Part shown: positions 22,377 to 33,400 of the stretch, piece after piece
How positions within the stretch are numbered: position 1 is the first letter of the stretch
Layout: every line of letters starts with the position of its first letter
NCBI GenBank assembly: GCA_902606175.1
Contig: CACLEZ010000001.1
Location: forward strand, 1-64,000
Source: an uncultured SAR86 cluster bacterium
GTDB taxonomy: Bacteria; Pseudomonadota; Gammaproteobacteria; Magnimaribacterales; Magnimaribacteraceae
Direction: 5' to 3'
DNA length: 64,000 bases
Translations under genes and position numbers: made by a program
The notes under the pieces: generated by a model
What the model was told of the DNA's origin: nothing
Database searches by the model: none
What the model saw: only the letters and a program-made list of their open reading frames with translations

Positions 22377-23486
22377 TTAAGCAGTTTTAGAGGAATAATC
22401 TAGGGGTTGAGATAGTTCGTCCCAATCAATGCTTCCATTATCTTCTAGGTCTTGGAATTGGAGAATGTCCATTTCTTCGTATTTTTCCAAAGTCTTATCT
22501 GTCAATAAGCCTATTCTTTTAAGATTTGGCATGATCTTAGAAAATAATAGATTATTAAAAAGTTTAGAAGTTTCTGATTGATTCAGAACTTGTTGTGCTT
22601 CTTCAACATTCCATCCGTAATGTTTCATGACGTTATCGGATCCAAATCTATTTCTCATTACCACACATGCTTCGTAGGCAAAATCTGCTCTATCTTCTTT
22701 TTCTTCATCAGACAAAGTATCTACAAATTCTTCTAGATAATTCACACCAAATGTAACATGTCGAGCTTCATCTCTGATTACTAGATAAAAGAGGTCTTTT
22801 AATAATGGGTCCATGGCAGCAGCTCTTTGCCTTTCAAACGCTGCAAGAGCAAGTCCTTCAATAATAATTTGCATTCCAATAAACTTTAGATCCCATCTTG
22901 GATCAGAAAGTATTTTGTCTAAAAGTAATTTTAGTCCAGGCATGACTGGGTAATTCCATCCGATTCTCTCTTGAAGATACTTATTAAAGACTTCAACATG
23001 GCGTGCCTCATCAAAAGTTTGGGAAGCTGCATAAAGCTTTGCATTATATGTAGGTGCACATGAGACCAGCTGAGAAGCTACTAGCAATGCTCCCTGTTCA
23101 CCATGTACGATTTGGCTTAAACCACTTGCTAATAAATGCCATGAACACTCAATTTTCTTTTCTTCAGGGAGATCGTCATAGGGTTTGAAGCCTTTGAGCT
23201 GTTGAAATTCAGGATTAGTCGCCCATTCGGTATGAGGATATGGATCTTTGGACCAATCAAGATCTAAAGTTGCATTCCAATTTAATTTTTTACCGAGTTC
23301 ATAAAGCTTTTTGAGACGATTATCTGCATGTGTATAGTCCCAATTATAAGTTCCTGTTAAAGGCGTTTGAAAGATTTCGACAATATCCTCTACATCTTTT
23401 GGTTCGAGTTTATTTTCTAAATCATCTTCGTGATCATCAAAGTACTTGATATCTGAAGGACAGTTGTCAACTTTTGTTATTCGCAT
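22377..23486 (-). CDS. Ferritin-like diiron protein, paralogue B
   Basis: A 369-aa homologue of the next gene downstream with the same two E-x29-E-x2-H ligand sets (HGEQGALLV...DEARHVEVF; IIIEGLALAAF...RDEARHVTFG) and the shared N-terminal GTYNWDYTHADNRLKKLYELG block. Differences concentrate around residues 75-110 and at the C-terminus, where substrate specificity would be expected to vary. An 80-base gap separates it from the CobT-like gene upstream on the same strand, so it might have its own promoter as well as read-through. Likely a dimetal oxidase or oxygenase; no chemistry can be named from sequence. Confidence 0.8.
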   Translation of the reverse strand: MRITKVDNCPSDIKYFDDHEDDLENKLEPKDVEDIVEIFQTPLTGTYNWDYTHADNRLKKLYELGKKLNWNATLDLDWSKDPYPHTEWATNPEFQQLKGFKPYDDLPEEKKIECSWHLLASGLSQIVHGEQGALLVASQLVSCAPTYNAKLYAASQTFDEARHVEVFNKYLQERIGWNYPVMPGLKLLLDKILSDPRWDLKFIGMQIIIEGLALAAFERQRAAAMDPLLKDLFYLVIRDEARHVTFGVNYLEEFVDTLSDEEKEDRADFAYEACVVMRNRFGSDNVMKHYGWNVEEAQQVLNQSETSKLFNNLLFSKIMPNLKRIGLLTDKTLEKYEEMDILQFQDLEDNGSIDWDELSQPLDYSSKTA

Positions 23487-23566
23487 TGTTATTTCCTAAA
23501 TTTTTTATTTATTTTACATTAAAACAGTCAAAACTGCTTTGATTGAAACACATGGAGTAAAATACT

Positions 23567-25324
23567 TTAATCTACTTTAAAAAGATCTGTTAACTGTTCC
23601 AACATTGCTCCGCCAAGCTCTTCAGCCCTATGAATGGTAACAGCATTTTTATAATAGCGAGTTACGTCATGACCAATACCGATTGCTATTAAATTAATAT
23701 CTGATTGTGTTTCGATAGAATGTATTACTTGTCTTAAATGAAGATCTAAGAAATTAGTCGGATTAGTTGATAAGGTGCTATCGTCTACCGGAGCCCCATC
23801 AGAAATAACCATGAGTATCTTTCTCTGTTCAGTTCTTCTTGCGAGTCTATCATGAGCCCAAATTAACGCTTCTCCATCAACATTTTCTTTTAGTAAACCT
23901 TCCCTAAGCATTAATCCAAAGTTTTTTTGACCTCTTCTCCATGGTGTATCAGCTGATTTGAAAATAATATGTCTTATATCATTTAATCTTCCTGGATTTT
24001 CCGGCTTACCATTTTCCATCCACATTTTTCTACTTTCTCCTCCCTTCCATTGCTTAGTTGTGAAGCCCAAAACCTCAGTCTTTACATTACAACGCTCTAG
24101 AGTAGTGCTGATTATATCGGCGCAAATTGCGGCTACTGTCATAGATCTACCTCTCATTGACCCTGAACTGTCTACCAAAAGGGAAACACTTGTATCTCGG
24201 AATTCAGTATCCTTCTCTATTTTGTAAGTTAAAGGGGTAAGAGGATCGGTAATGATTTTATGTAAACGCGCTGAATCTAACATTCCTTCTTCTTTATTAA
24301 ATTCCCAAGATCTATTTTGTTGGGCCATTAAAAATCTCTGCAATCGGTGAGCTAATTTAGAGATTGTAGCCTTACTGGGACCCATAAGTTGATCAAGATG
24401 TTTTCTGAGTCTCTGAAGCTCTTCGGGGCTACATAAATCCTCTGCTTTTATTTCCTCATCAAAATTTCTTGTATAGACTTTATAAGAGAATGTTGAAGTC
24501 TGACCTACAAGAGATTCAAGCCATGATTGATTAGTCATGATCTCCTGATTCTCATCTACAATTGCATCTTCATCTATGTCTCCAGAATCCGCATCAGTCT
24601 CTTCATCACCTTCTTGATTATCTTGTTCTGGTGAACTATCAGATTCTTGAGATTCTTCATCTTCTCCACTTTCAGAAGGCGATTCTTCTTCTTGTTCATT
24701 CTCATCTTCTAGATCACTTTCCTCTTGCTCACTTTCCTCTTGCTCAATATTTAAGTTCTTTAAGAAGTCTTCAGCAATCTCTTGAAATTTAGATTGGTCA
24801 TTCAATGATTCTATTAACCTTTCTTTCAACTCTATTTCTTGATTATCAAAAACCTTGCCCCAATACTTCAGAAATAAACTGGATTTACTTGATTCAATGT
24901 CAGGAAGGCATAAATTTCTTAGCCAAGTTTCTAAAGCAATTTCTAGATGATCTTCGTGATCTTCAAAGCTTTCATATAATTTACATTTATCATCAAATTT
25001 AGATTTGATGTTTGTTGCTATACCCGGATAGTTCATCGACCCAAGTATTTCTACTCGTGAATCCTCCATGACTTTAATAAGAGAATTAACTTTTTCGTTG
25101 TTTGAAGTAATCCTGACCGATTTATCTCTATATTTTTCTACACAAGCAAGAGAATCGGCTTTGCCTCTGTAAGCTGATAACTCTTTAAGGGTTTTAGGTG
25201 GATGAGGCAGTGATGAGCCCATTCCTCCAAAATTAATTTCTAATTCTTTGTTACCTGATATTGCTCTAGTTGCCGCTGTGACGGCTTCTTTTATGGTCTC
25301 TGACTGAGAGTTTTTTGATGCCAT
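23567..25324 (-). CDS. cobT: CobT-like VWA-domain protein (cobaltochelatase subunit homologue)
   Basis: 585 aa. N-terminal helical region, then a very acidic linker (about residues 194-260, mostly Glu/Asp/Ser), then a C-terminal von Willebrand A domain whose metal-ion-dependent adhesion site is Asp385-Ser-Ser-Gly-Ser ([11 protein letters not shown]). This is the CobT architecture. CobT and CobS form the AAA+/VWA motor that works with CobN to insert cobalt in aerobic B12 synthesis. No CobN or other B12 gene is visible in the window. It is 9 bases downstream of CobS and upstream of two diiron proteins, so a metallation or remodelling role for those is possible. Confidence 0.85.
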   Translation of the reverse strand: MASKNSQSETIKEAVTAATRAISGNKELEINFGGMGSSLPHPPKTLKELSAYRGKADSLACVEKYRDKSVRITSNNEKVNSLIKVMEDSRVEILGSMNYPGIATNIKSKFDDKCKLYESFEDHEDHLEIALETWLRNLCLPDIESSKSSLFLKYWGKVFDNQEIELKERLIESLNDQSKFQEIAEDFLKNLNIEQEESEQEESDLEDENEQEEESPSESGEDEESQESDSSPEQDNQEGDEETDADSGDIDEDAIVDENQEIMTNQSWLESLVGQTSTFSYKVYTRNFDEEIKAEDLCSPEELQRLRKHLDQLMGPSKATISKLAHRLQRFLMAQQNRSWEFNKEEGMLDSARLHKIITDPLTPLTYKIEKDTEFRDTSVSLLVDSSGSMRGRSMTVAAICADIISTTLERCNVKTEVLGFTTKQWKGGESRKMWMENGKPENPGRLNDIRHIIFKSADTPWRRGQKNFGLMLREGLLKENVDGEALIWAHDRLARRTEQRKILMVISDGAPVDDSTLSTNPTNFLDLHLRQVIHSIETQSDINLIAIGIGHDVTRYYKNAVTIHRAEELGGAMLEQLTDLFKVD

Positions 25325-25333
25325 CTTGGCTAC

Positions 25334-26317
25334 TTAAACTTTTTCTATTTCTTCAGCAATAGAATCTGCGGTTTCAGAATCAAAACACCTTTGGTAATAC
25401 TCTGCAATTATAACCCTCTCGGTTTCATCACATTTATTAAGAAAGGTTATTTCAAAGGACTTATTAAGATCATTAAAGATTTGAAAATTTTCTGCCCAAC
25501 TAATTACTGTTCTTGGAGACATTAAAGTTGATATATCGCCATTTGCAAAACCTTGTCTAGACAGATTAGCTACAGAAATCATATTTTTGGCAACCTCTAG
25601 ACCTTCTTTGTTATCCAAACTTGGTACTTTTGAAAGAACAACTTTTAATTCTAGTTCTGGATCGAGATAATTTAGAGTTGAGACGATATGCCATCTGTCC
25701 ATTTGTCCCTGATTTATCTGCTGTGTTCCATGATAAAGACCTGATGTATCACCTAAACCTACAGTATTTGCTGTTGCAAATAATCTAAATCCTGAATGGG
25801 GAGAGATAACTTTGTTTTGATCTAGTAAAGTTAATTTACCCTCTACTTCTAACACTCTTTGAATAACAAACATCACATCAGGTCGTCCTGCATCATATTC
25901 ATCAAAAACCAAGGCAGTAGGAGTTTGAAGAGCCCATGGAAGAATACCTTCTTTAAATTCAGTTATTTGCTTTCCATCTTTTAAGGTTATTGCATCTTTG
26001 CCTAGTAAATCTATTCTACTTATATGACTATCTAAATTAACCCTGATACATGGCCAATTCAGTCTGGCAGCTACTTGCTCAATATGAGTTGATTTACCTG
26101 ACCCATGATAACCTTGAATCATTACTCTTCGGTTATGAGAGAACCCAGCAAGGATCGCTAAAGTAGTATTCTTATCGAATTTATAAGATTCATCGATACT
26201 AGGTACATATTCATTTGGCTCTTTAAAGGCCATGACCTTAAGGTCAATATCTATATCAAATGTTTTTCTTACATCTATCTCAAGATCTGGGATTTCTTTA
26301 TCGGTTTTATTATTCAT
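25334..26317 (-). CDS. cobS: CobS-like AAA+ ATPase (cobaltochelatase subunit homologue)
   Basis: 327-aa MoxR/CobS-type AAA+ ATPase. Walker A is GYHGSGKST (69-77), Walker B VFDE (137-140), followed by YDAGRPDVMFVIQRVLE and a sensor/arginine region including FATANTVGLGD. The segment around DSHISRIDLLGKD is nearly identical to alphaproteobacterial CobS as I remember it, which is unusual for a gammaproteobacterium and hints at transfer. It heads the minus-strand operon CobS-CobT-diiron B-diiron A and is divergent from cysE across 80 bases. Enzyme class firm; cobalt chelation is not demonstrated here. Confidence 0.88.
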   Translation of the reverse strand: MNNKTDKEIPDLEIDVRKTFDIDIDLKVMAFKEPNEYVPSIDESYKFDKNTTLAILAGFSHNRRVMIQGYHGSGKSTHIEQVAARLNWPCIRVNLDSHISRIDLLGKDAITLKDGKQITEFKEGILPWALQTPTALVFDEYDAGRPDVMFVIQRVLEVEGKLTLLDQNKVISPHSGFRLFATANTVGLGDTSGLYHGTQQINQGQMDRWHIVSTLNYLDPELELKVVLSKVPSLDNKEGLEVAKNMISVANLSRQGFANGDISTLMSPRTVISWAENFQIFNDLNKSFEITFLNKCDETERVIIAEYYQRCFDSETADSIAEEIEKV

Positions 26318-26397
26318 GTTTAATTAATTATAGGGAGGCGCCCATTATCCTGATTTGAACCGTTTCAGCAATACTTAGGCTGAAGTACAATAGTCAT

Positions 26398-27186
26398 ATG
26401 AAAGATAAGGAATCTATAGAAAATATTTGGAATACGATTCAAGACGAGACTCAAAAGAGAGTCAAAGCAGAACCTGTACTGGCAAGTTTTTTTCATACGA
26501 CCATATTGGAGCATAGCTCCTTTTCTGCAGCGATTGCGGATCTCATTGCAAATGATCTTGGGAGCAGTTCGGTTCAACCTATGATGCTTAGAAGCGTCAT
26601 TAAGGATGCAATTAATTCAAGCGAAGAAATTCTTGAAGGAACGATGACAGATCTTCTTGCCGCAAAGGAAAAAGATCCTTCCTGCAAATATCTGTCTGAA
26701 CCTCTGCTGTTTTTTAAAGGATTTAAGTCCTTGCAATCCCATAGAGTAGCTAGCTGGTTATGGGAAAATTCACGACATACTCTAGCTCACTATTTTCAGA
26801 GCAGAACATCTGAAGTTTATGGTGTAGATATACACCCAGCTGCTAAATTAGGTAAAGGAATAATGATTGATCATGGTACTGGAGTTGTTATAGGAGAGAC
26901 CTCAGTTATTAAGGATAATGTCTCAATTTTCCAAGGGGTAACTTTAGGAGGCACTGGCAAAGAAACAGGAGATAGACATCCCAAGGTAATGGAGGGTGTT
27001 CTTTTGAGTGCTTCTTCTACAGTGCTTGGAAATGTACAGATTGGTCGTAATGCTAAAATAGCCGCTGGAAGTGTTGTCCTTGAGGACGTAAAGGAAGGCA
27101 CAACAGTTGCAGGTGTGCCGGCAAAAGAGGTAAGTCAAGCAGTAGATAATGTGCCTGCAGATGATATCGATCATTTAATCGAATAG
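26398..27186 (+). CDS. cysE: Serine O-acetyltransferase
   Basis: Makes O-acetylserine from serine and acetyl-CoA, the first step of cysteine synthesis. An N-terminal helical domain (about 1-140) is followed by a left-handed parallel beta-helix with hexapeptide repeats: HPAAKLGKGIMIDHGTGVVIG, then VTLGGTG, and the tail KIAAGSVVLEDV, VAGVPAKEV. The catalytic His in IMIDHGTG and the second His/Asp region are present. 262 aa is typical. Divergent from cobS, and followed 9 bases later by an enoyl-CoA hydratase, so cotranscription is possible but the functions are not obviously linked. Confidence 0.94.
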   Translation: MKDKESIENIWNTIQDETQKRVKAEPVLASFFHTTILEHSSFSAAIADLIANDLGSSSVQPMMLRSVIKDAINSSEEILEGTMTDLLAAKEKDPSCKYLSEPLLFFKGFKSLQSHRVASWLWENSRHTLAHYFQSRTSEVYGVDIHPAAKLGKGIMIDHGTGVVIGETSVIKDNVSIFQGVTLGGTGKETGDRHPKVMEGVLLSASSTVLGNVQIGRNAKIAAGSVVLEDVKEGTTVAGVPAKEVSQAVDNVPADDIDHLIE

Positions 27187-27195
27187 GAAGAATGT

Positions 27196-28077
27196 ATGAA
27201 ATATGAAACTATAAAATATGAAGTAGAGAGCAACATTTTAACTCTCACCTTAAACCGTCCTGAAAAACTAAATGCTTTTACAGGCCAGATGATGGATGAA
27301 TTGATATCTGCATTTGATGAAGCAGGGAGAGATGATGATGTGAGAGTAATCATTGTTACAGGTGAAGGTAGAGGATTTTGTGCAGGAGCTGACCTATCCT
27401 CTGGATCTAATACTTTTAACAGAGATGTTAGAAATAATAAAGGTGATGAGATCGATCACAAAACAAATCCAGAATGGATGAGAGACGGTGGTGGAAGGAC
27501 TACTTTATCCATATTTGACTGTCCAAAACCTATCATAGCCGCAATTAATGGCCCCGCTGTTGGAGTAGGTGTGACTATGACTTTACCAATGGATATTAGG
27601 CTTGCTAGTGAGGATGCTAAGTTTGGTTTTGTTTTTGCTAGAAGAGGTTTAGTGCCTGAGGCTGCTTCAAGTTGGTTTCTGCCTCGTTTAGTAGGCATAA
27701 GCAAAGCATTAGAATGGACTTACTCTGGTAAGGTTTTTAGCGCTTTAGAGGCTAAGGAAGGAGGCTTAATCCGTTCCATCCATAAACCGGATGAATTACT
27801 AGAAGAGGCCAGGTCGATAGCATATGAAATTATTCAAAATACTTCATCTATATCAGTCTCTCTAACAAGACAGATGTTATGGAAGATGTTAGGAGCAGAC
27901 CATCCTATGGAGGCTCACAAAGTTGATTCAAGGTTTATATATGAATTAGGTAGAGGAGACGATGCCAAAGAGGGTGTTAACTCTTTTCTTGAAAAGAGAT
28001 CACCTAATTTCCCTAACAAAGTCTCTAAAGATATGCCCGAACATTACCCTTGGTGGGAAGAAAAGAAATTTACTTAG
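27196..28077 (+). CDS. Enoyl-CoA hydratase/isomerase family protein
   Basis: Crotonase-fold enzyme, 293 aa. The oxyanion-hole segments GRGFCAGADLSSGS and PIIAAINGPAVGVGVTMTLPMDIRLA are clear, as is the second active-site stretch GLVPEAASSWFLPRLVG with a Glu in the usual catalytic position. A long insertion between oxyanion loops (residues about 75-105) and the C-terminal extension are typical of the larger members. Acts on an acyl-CoA, presumably in fatty acid oxidation, given the thioesterase immediately downstream. GGAAG sits 8 bases before the ATG at 27196. Exact substrate not predictable. Confidence 0.88.
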   Translation: MKYETIKYEVESNILTLTLNRPEKLNAFTGQMMDELISAFDEAGRDDDVRVIIVTGEGRGFCAGADLSSGSNTFNRDVRNNKGDEIDHKTNPEWMRDGGGRTTLSIFDCPKPIIAAINGPAVGVGVTMTLPMDIRLASEDAKFGFVFARRGLVPEAASSWFLPRLVGISKALEWTYSGKVFSALEAKEGGLIRSIHKPDELLEEARSIAYEIIQNTSSISVSLTRQMLWKMLGADHPMEAHKVDSRFIYELGRGDDAKEGVNSFLEKRSPNFPNKVSKDMPEHYPWWEEKKFT

Positions 28078-28078
28078 T

Positions 28079-28948
28079 ATGCAAAAAAAAGCCCTAAAAA
28101 AATTAATAAAATTATTGGATCTTGAGACCTTAGAAGAAAATCTTTTTAGGGGCCAAAGTGAGAATATAGGTGGCCCCAGAGTTTTTGGTGGTCAAGTAAT
28201 CGGACAGGCACTGACCGCTGCAGCCAGAACAGTCCCTGAGAAGAGATATACTCATTCTTTACATGCATATTTTCTTCGCCCGGGCGATATGGAGTATCCA
28301 ATAATCTATGATGTGGAAAGAACACGTGATGGAGGAAGTTTTACTACGCGTCGTGTAGTAGCTATTCAGAAAGGTGAACCTATATTTGATATGGCATTAT
28401 CTTTTCATAAAAAAGAGAAGGGTCCATCTCATCAAATAAACATGGAAGATATTCCTGGTCCTAATGAATGTGTAAGTGAATTAGAGATCAAAAAGAAAAT
28501 GATCGATAAGGTGCCAGCTAAGTATAGAGATTTCTTTCTAAGGGAAAAGCCAATTGAAATGAGACATTTGCCCGGTGAAAGCATGTTTGATGAACCAAAA
28601 AATAAACTTCCTTATAAGCATGTGTGGATGAAAGCAGTTGGAAAACTTCCAGACGATGCTTTGCAACACCAAGCTATATTGGCATATGCATCTGACATGG
28701 GTCTTCTTAGTACTTCGATGAATCCTCATAAACTAAGCTTTGCTAAAGGTAATGTAATGAGCGCGAGCTTAGACCATGCTATGTGGTTTCATCGCCCTTT
28801 TAGAGCTGATGAATGGATGTTGTATTCTACTGACAGCCCGAGTGCAAGCAATGCAAGAGGTTTCAATAGGGGAAGTGTTTACACTGAAAAAGGGGTTTTG
28901 GTTGCTTCAGCGGTCCAAGAAGGTCTAATGCGAGTTGTGAAAAAGTAG
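28079..28948 (+). CDS. tesB: Acyl-CoA thioesterase II
   Basis: Double hot-dog-fold thioesterase releasing free CoA from acyl-CoA. It has the TesB opening [18 protein letters not shown] and [13 protein letters not shown], then [23 protein letters not shown], and in the second half [38 protein letters not shown] with the catalytic region. 289 aa matches E. coli TesB. An open frame reaches back to 27962 inside the hydratase gene, but the ATG at 28079 is one base after the hydratase stop and starts the conserved sequence, so that is the start. Same operon as the hydratase. Confidence 0.92.
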   Translation: MQKKALKKLIKLLDLETLEENLFRGQSENIGGPRVFGGQVIGQALTAAARTVPEKRYTHSLHAYFLRPGDMEYPIIYDVERTRDGGSFTTRRVVAIQKGEPIFDMALSFHKKEKGPSHQINMEDIPGPNECVSELEIKKKMIDKVPAKYRDFFLREKPIEMRHLPGESMFDEPKNKLPYKHVWMKAVGKLPDDALQHQAILAYASDMGLLSTSMNPHKLSFAKGNVMSASLDHAMWFHRPFRADEWMLYSTDSPSASNARGFNRGSVYTEKGVLVASAVQEGLMRVVKK

Positions 28949-28970
28949 TATTCTTTCGAAGGATAGGCCT

Positions 28971-30422
28971 TTATTTAAGGGTTGTCGACCCCATTAAATG
29001 CCGATCTATTTCTCGAGCAGCAGCCCTGCCTTCATTTATTGCCCAGACTACCAGAGATTGTCCTCGTCTACAGTCGCCAGCAGCAAATACTTTTGGATTA
29101 GATGTTTGGTGAACATTATGTTCAGCTTTGTAATTCGATCTTTCATCTAGCTCGATATCTAAACTGTTTACAGAATATTCCTCTGGACCTAGGAACCCCA
29201 TAGCAAGCAATATCAGATCCGCTTCCCACTCCTTTTCAGTGCCAGGGATTTCTTGAAAATTTTTATCAACTTCAATAGTCTTAATGCCTCTGAGTGTTCC
29301 ATCTTCATTTCTTAAGAATTCTTTTCCTGATATTGAATAGACTCTGGGGTCATCACCATATATCTCCTTAGATTCTTCATGACCATAATCAACCTTATAT
29401 ACTCTTGGGAACAAAGGCCAAGGATTATTATCTGCTCTTTCTTTTGGAGGTTCAGGCATAATCTCAAAATTTATTAAAGATTTACATCCATGTCTCAACG
29501 AAGTCCCTATACAGTCTGTACCTGTGTCTCCGCCGCCTATTACAATGACATTTTTATCTTTTGCAGATATGAAATTTCCATCATCATGTTCGGAATCTAA
29601 TAAACTCTTAGTATTTTTTCGCAGGAAATCCATTGCAAAGTAAACTCCCACTCCTTCTCTTTGTGGAATAGGTAAGTCTCTAGGATTAGTGGCTCCAGTT
29701 GTCATTAAGACGATATCATTTGACTCATCTAGCTCTTTAACACTAACAGAGTTTTCTCCTTTTCCTCCCACGTCTGCATTTGTATAGAACTCTATGCCTT
29801 CCATTTCCATTATTTCTAGTCTTTGGTCGATTATAGATTTATCTAGCTTCATATTTGGAATGCCATACATCATGAGACCGCCTATTCGATCTGCTCTTTC
29901 GTAAACTTTTACCTTGTGACCAACACTGTTAAGTTGTTGAGCTGCAGATAGACCTGCGGGGCCTGAACCAACTATAGCAACTGACTTTCCAGTTCTATTT
30001 TGGGGAATTTGTGGTTTTAGCCAGCCATTTTGAAAGCCTTTATCTGCTATGGCAAATTCTAAGTTCTTAATTGCTACAGGGCTCTCTGTAATACCTAGCA
30101 CACATGCTCCTTCGCAAACTGCCGGACAAACTCTTCCAGTAACTTCAGGGAAATTATTAGTTAGCATTAATTTATCAAAAGCTTCTTCCCATTTGTTTTG
30201 ATAGACGAGGTCATTCCATTCTGGAATGAGATTATAAACGGGACACCCTTCACCTGACTGGCAAAAAGGAACTCCACAATCCATGCATCTAGCGCCTTGC
30301 ACGGCAAGTTTTTCATCATCATGATCGGTATAGATTTCCTTGAAATCTAAAACCCTCTCTTTTGCAGGACGGTAAGGCTCAACTGCTCTAGAGAATTCTT
30401 TAAATCCAGTAGTTTTACCCAT
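28971..30422 (-). CDS. gltD: Glutamate synthase (NADPH) small subunit
   Basis: Electron-transfer subunit of NADPH-GOGAT. Cysteine clusters for the 4Fe-4S centres ([19 protein letters not shown] and CPAVCEGAC) lie in the first 110 residues; the FAD-binding [13 protein letters not shown] and the NADPH-binding GGGDTGTDC follow; the C-terminal [16 protein letters not shown] closes the FAD site. 483 aa, full length. It overlaps gltB by 8 bases. Glutamine from ammonia taken up by the AmtB systems in this window (55332 onward) would feed this enzyme together with 2-oxoglutarate. Confidence 0.95.
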   Translation of the reverse strand: MGKTTGFKEFSRAVEPYRPAKERVLDFKEIYTDHDDEKLAVQGARCMDCGVPFCQSGEGCPVYNLIPEWNDLVYQNKWEEAFDKLMLTNNFPEVTGRVCPAVCEGACVLGITESPVAIKNLEFAIADKGFQNGWLKPQIPQNRTGKSVAIVGSGPAGLSAAQQLNSVGHKVKVYERADRIGGLMMYGIPNMKLDKSIIDQRLEIMEMEGIEFYTNADVGGKGENSVSVKELDESNDIVLMTTGATNPRDLPIPQREGVGVYFAMDFLRKNTKSLLDSEHDDGNFISAKDKNVIVIGGGDTGTDCIGTSLRHGCKSLINFEIMPEPPKERADNNPWPLFPRVYKVDYGHEESKEIYGDDPRVYSISGKEFLRNEDGTLRGIKTIEVDKNFQEIPGTEKEWEADLILLAMGFLGPEEYSVNSLDIELDERSNYKAEHNVHQTSNPKVFAAGDCRRGQSLVVWAINEGRAAAREIDRHLMGSTTLK

Positions 30423-33400
30423 TGCTTTGTTGTTTTATTTTCATTTCATTTAGAACACGTTTGTAATCCGTTGGCATAACTTTTACGAATTTTTTTGAAG
30501 CATTTTCCCAATTTTTGAGGATATTATCTGCAACAGTCGATTCGGTATAATTTTTATGTTTTAGAATTAATCCTTTGAGGTCAGATAAGTCTTCTTCCAG
30601 TAGTGGCTCTAATTCAAAAGTTTCTTTATTACATTTCTTCTTAAAGTCACCTTCCTCGTCAAAAATATAAGCTATTCCTCCGCTCATTCCGGCACCAAAA
30701 TTCCTTCCAGTTGTACCTAAAATAACAGCTTTACCTCCTGTCATATATTCACATCCATGATCGCCAATTCCCTCTACAACAACTGTAGCACCACTATTCC
30801 TTACGCAGAATCTTTCCGCAGCTATACCTCTAAAATAAGCTTCACCTTCGGTTGCTCCATAAAGTGCTACATTTCCAAGAAGGATATTCTCTTCAGCTTT
30901 AAATTTACTATTTTTAGGAGGATATATGATTAGTTTACCTCCTGAGAGCCCTTTGCCTACATAGTCATTAGCATCGCCTTCTAGCCTGAAAGTAATTCCT
31001 TTAACTAACCAAGCAGCAAAGCTTTGTCCAGCAGACCCATTGAAATTTATTTCTATCGTATCTTCAGAAAGATTATTGGTCTCCCAAACTTTAGCAACTT
31101 CGTTTGAAAGCATGGTTCCAACTGTTCTATTTATATTGTTAATATTGCAATCAAAAGCTGTCTTTTCACCTCGTGCAATTGCTTTTTTACATTTATCAAT
31201 CAGAACATTATCCAAAGCTTTATCAAGACCATGATCTTGACTTTGAGTATTATAGACCTCTGTATTTTCGAATATCTTTTCAGCAGGCTGAAGGATACCA
31301 CTGAAATCAAGACCATTTCTTTTCCAGTGATCGATTGCTATATCGGTTTCTAAACAATCAACTCTACCGATCATTTCAGTAACAGTTTTGAAACCCATTT
31401 CTGCCATTATCATCCGTAAATCTTTGGCTACCATGAAAAGATAATTTACAACATGTTCAGGCTTACCTTTGAATTTTTTTCTTAATTCTTTGTCTTGAGT
31501 TGCTATACCAACTGGACATGTATTGAGGTGACATTTTCTCATCATTATGCAGCCTAAAGTAACTAAAGGAGCAGTTGCAAATCCAAATTCTTCGGCTCCT
31601 AAAAGTGCTGCAATGGCTACATCTCTTCCGGTTTTTATTTGCCCATCTGTTTGGAGAACAACCCTTGAGCGCAAGTTATTCATAACCAAGGTTTGATGAG
31701 TTTCGGCAACACCTAATTCCCAAGGGAGTCCTGCATGTTTTATGGATGTAAGAGGAGATGCGCCCGTTCCTCCATCATGACCTGCGATTACAAGATGATC
31801 AGTTTTAGCTTTTACTACACCAGATGCAATAGTTCCAACTCCGACTTCTGATACTAACTTCACGCTTATTCTTGAAGTTCTATTAGCATTTTTTAAATCA
31901 TGGATTAATTGAGCTATGTCTTCTATAGAATAAATATCATGATGAGGAGGAGGACTGATTAAACCTACTCCAGGAGTTGAATGTCTAATTTTAGCAATAT
32001 ATTCATCAACTTTTTTGCCTGGCAATTCTCCACCTTCACCGGGTTTCGCGCCTTGTGATATTTTAATTTGTAACTCATCTGAATTGGTTAGATATCTCAT
32101 CGTGACACCAAACCTACCAGAAGCTACTTGTTTTATTGCTGATCTTTTAGAAATACCTGATTTATCAGGCGTGAACCTGATAGGATCTTCACCGCCTTCT
32201 CCAGTATTAGACTTTCCGCCTAATTTATTCATGGCTATTGCCAATGACTCATGAGATTCGGTTGAAATTGAACCTAAACTCATTGCGCCCGTTGCAAACC
32301 TTTTTACTATTTCCTTTTCACTCTCAACTTCATCGATACTAATTGGATCTAGAATACTTTTGAATTTCAATAGACCTCTTAAAGAACTTTGTTTTGTTGA
32401 AACTTCATTGGCATGTTTTGCGAAAGACCAATAGGCATCTTCATCATTAGTTCGCGCAGCAAGCTGTAAAGACGAGATAGTTTTCGGATCCCACATATGG
32501 GCATCACCACCATTTCTCCAATGAAAGTCACCAGGATTAGGAAGTGTTGTAACATTGATTGTTTCTTCTGGATATCCTAGATCATGCCTCCTTTTCTGTT
32601 CATCAAATAATGCTTCAAAACTTATGCCTCCTACCCTACTTGCTGTTCCGGGGAATGATTTGTCTATGATTTCAGTTGATAGACCAACAGCTTCAAATAT
32701 TTGTGCACCTTTATAAGAATGAAGAGTAGATATCCCCATTTTTGCCATTACTTTAAGGATTCCTTTTTTCGTTCCTTTTTTGTATGCACTTACTATTTGC
32801 TCATTGTTTTCCAGAGTAACATCTTTAAGAGTGCCGTCCTCTAGGGATTGAAATATTGCTTCAAATGCAAGGTATGGATTAACAGCATCTGCTCCATATC
32901 CAAACAGCAAGCAATGATGATGCACCTCTCTTGCTTCACCAGTTTCTACCACAATACCTATTTTCGTTCTGAGTTGTTTTTTTTGTAAGGTGATGATGTA
33001 CTGAAGAACATGACAATAGAGAGCTAAGAGACATTCTTGAGTCGGATACTCCCCTATCAGATAAGACTATAAAAGAATAGTTCTGTTCGATAGCACTCTC
33101 TGCTTCTTGGCACACCTCATCTAGCCTTGATAGCATACCCTTTAAGCCATCCTTTTTTCGTATGTTAAATCTATTGTTTTAGTTCTCCAATGATCAATAG
33201 AGATTTCTTTGATAGAGCTCAATTCTTTATTAGATAGTATTGGATTTACAACTCTTAGTCTTTTTACATTATTTTTATCGTTTTCCAGAAGATTGCCTTC
33301 TGGACCAATTAAGCATTCCAAAGACATAATTACTTCTTCTCTAATCGAATCTATTGCCGGATTTGTAACTTGCGCAAATAGCTGTTTGAAGTAATCGAAT

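Noticed and set aside
24562-24792. Open frame on the plus strand opposite the acidic stretch of CobT
   Set aside because: Leu/His-rich product is the antisense shadow of a Glu/Asp/Ser-rich coding region.
30415-32952. The 845-codon GltB frame as an independent gene with a GTG start
   Set aside because: It starts in the middle of the synthase domain and continues the two upstream pieces after correcting single-base homopolymer errors; it is the C-terminal part of one gltB.
32970-33160. Programmed ribosomal frameshifting in gltB
   Set aside because: Two opposite shifts at simple homopolymers within 190 bases, no stimulatory structure, and GltB is not known to use frameshifting; indel error is simpler.
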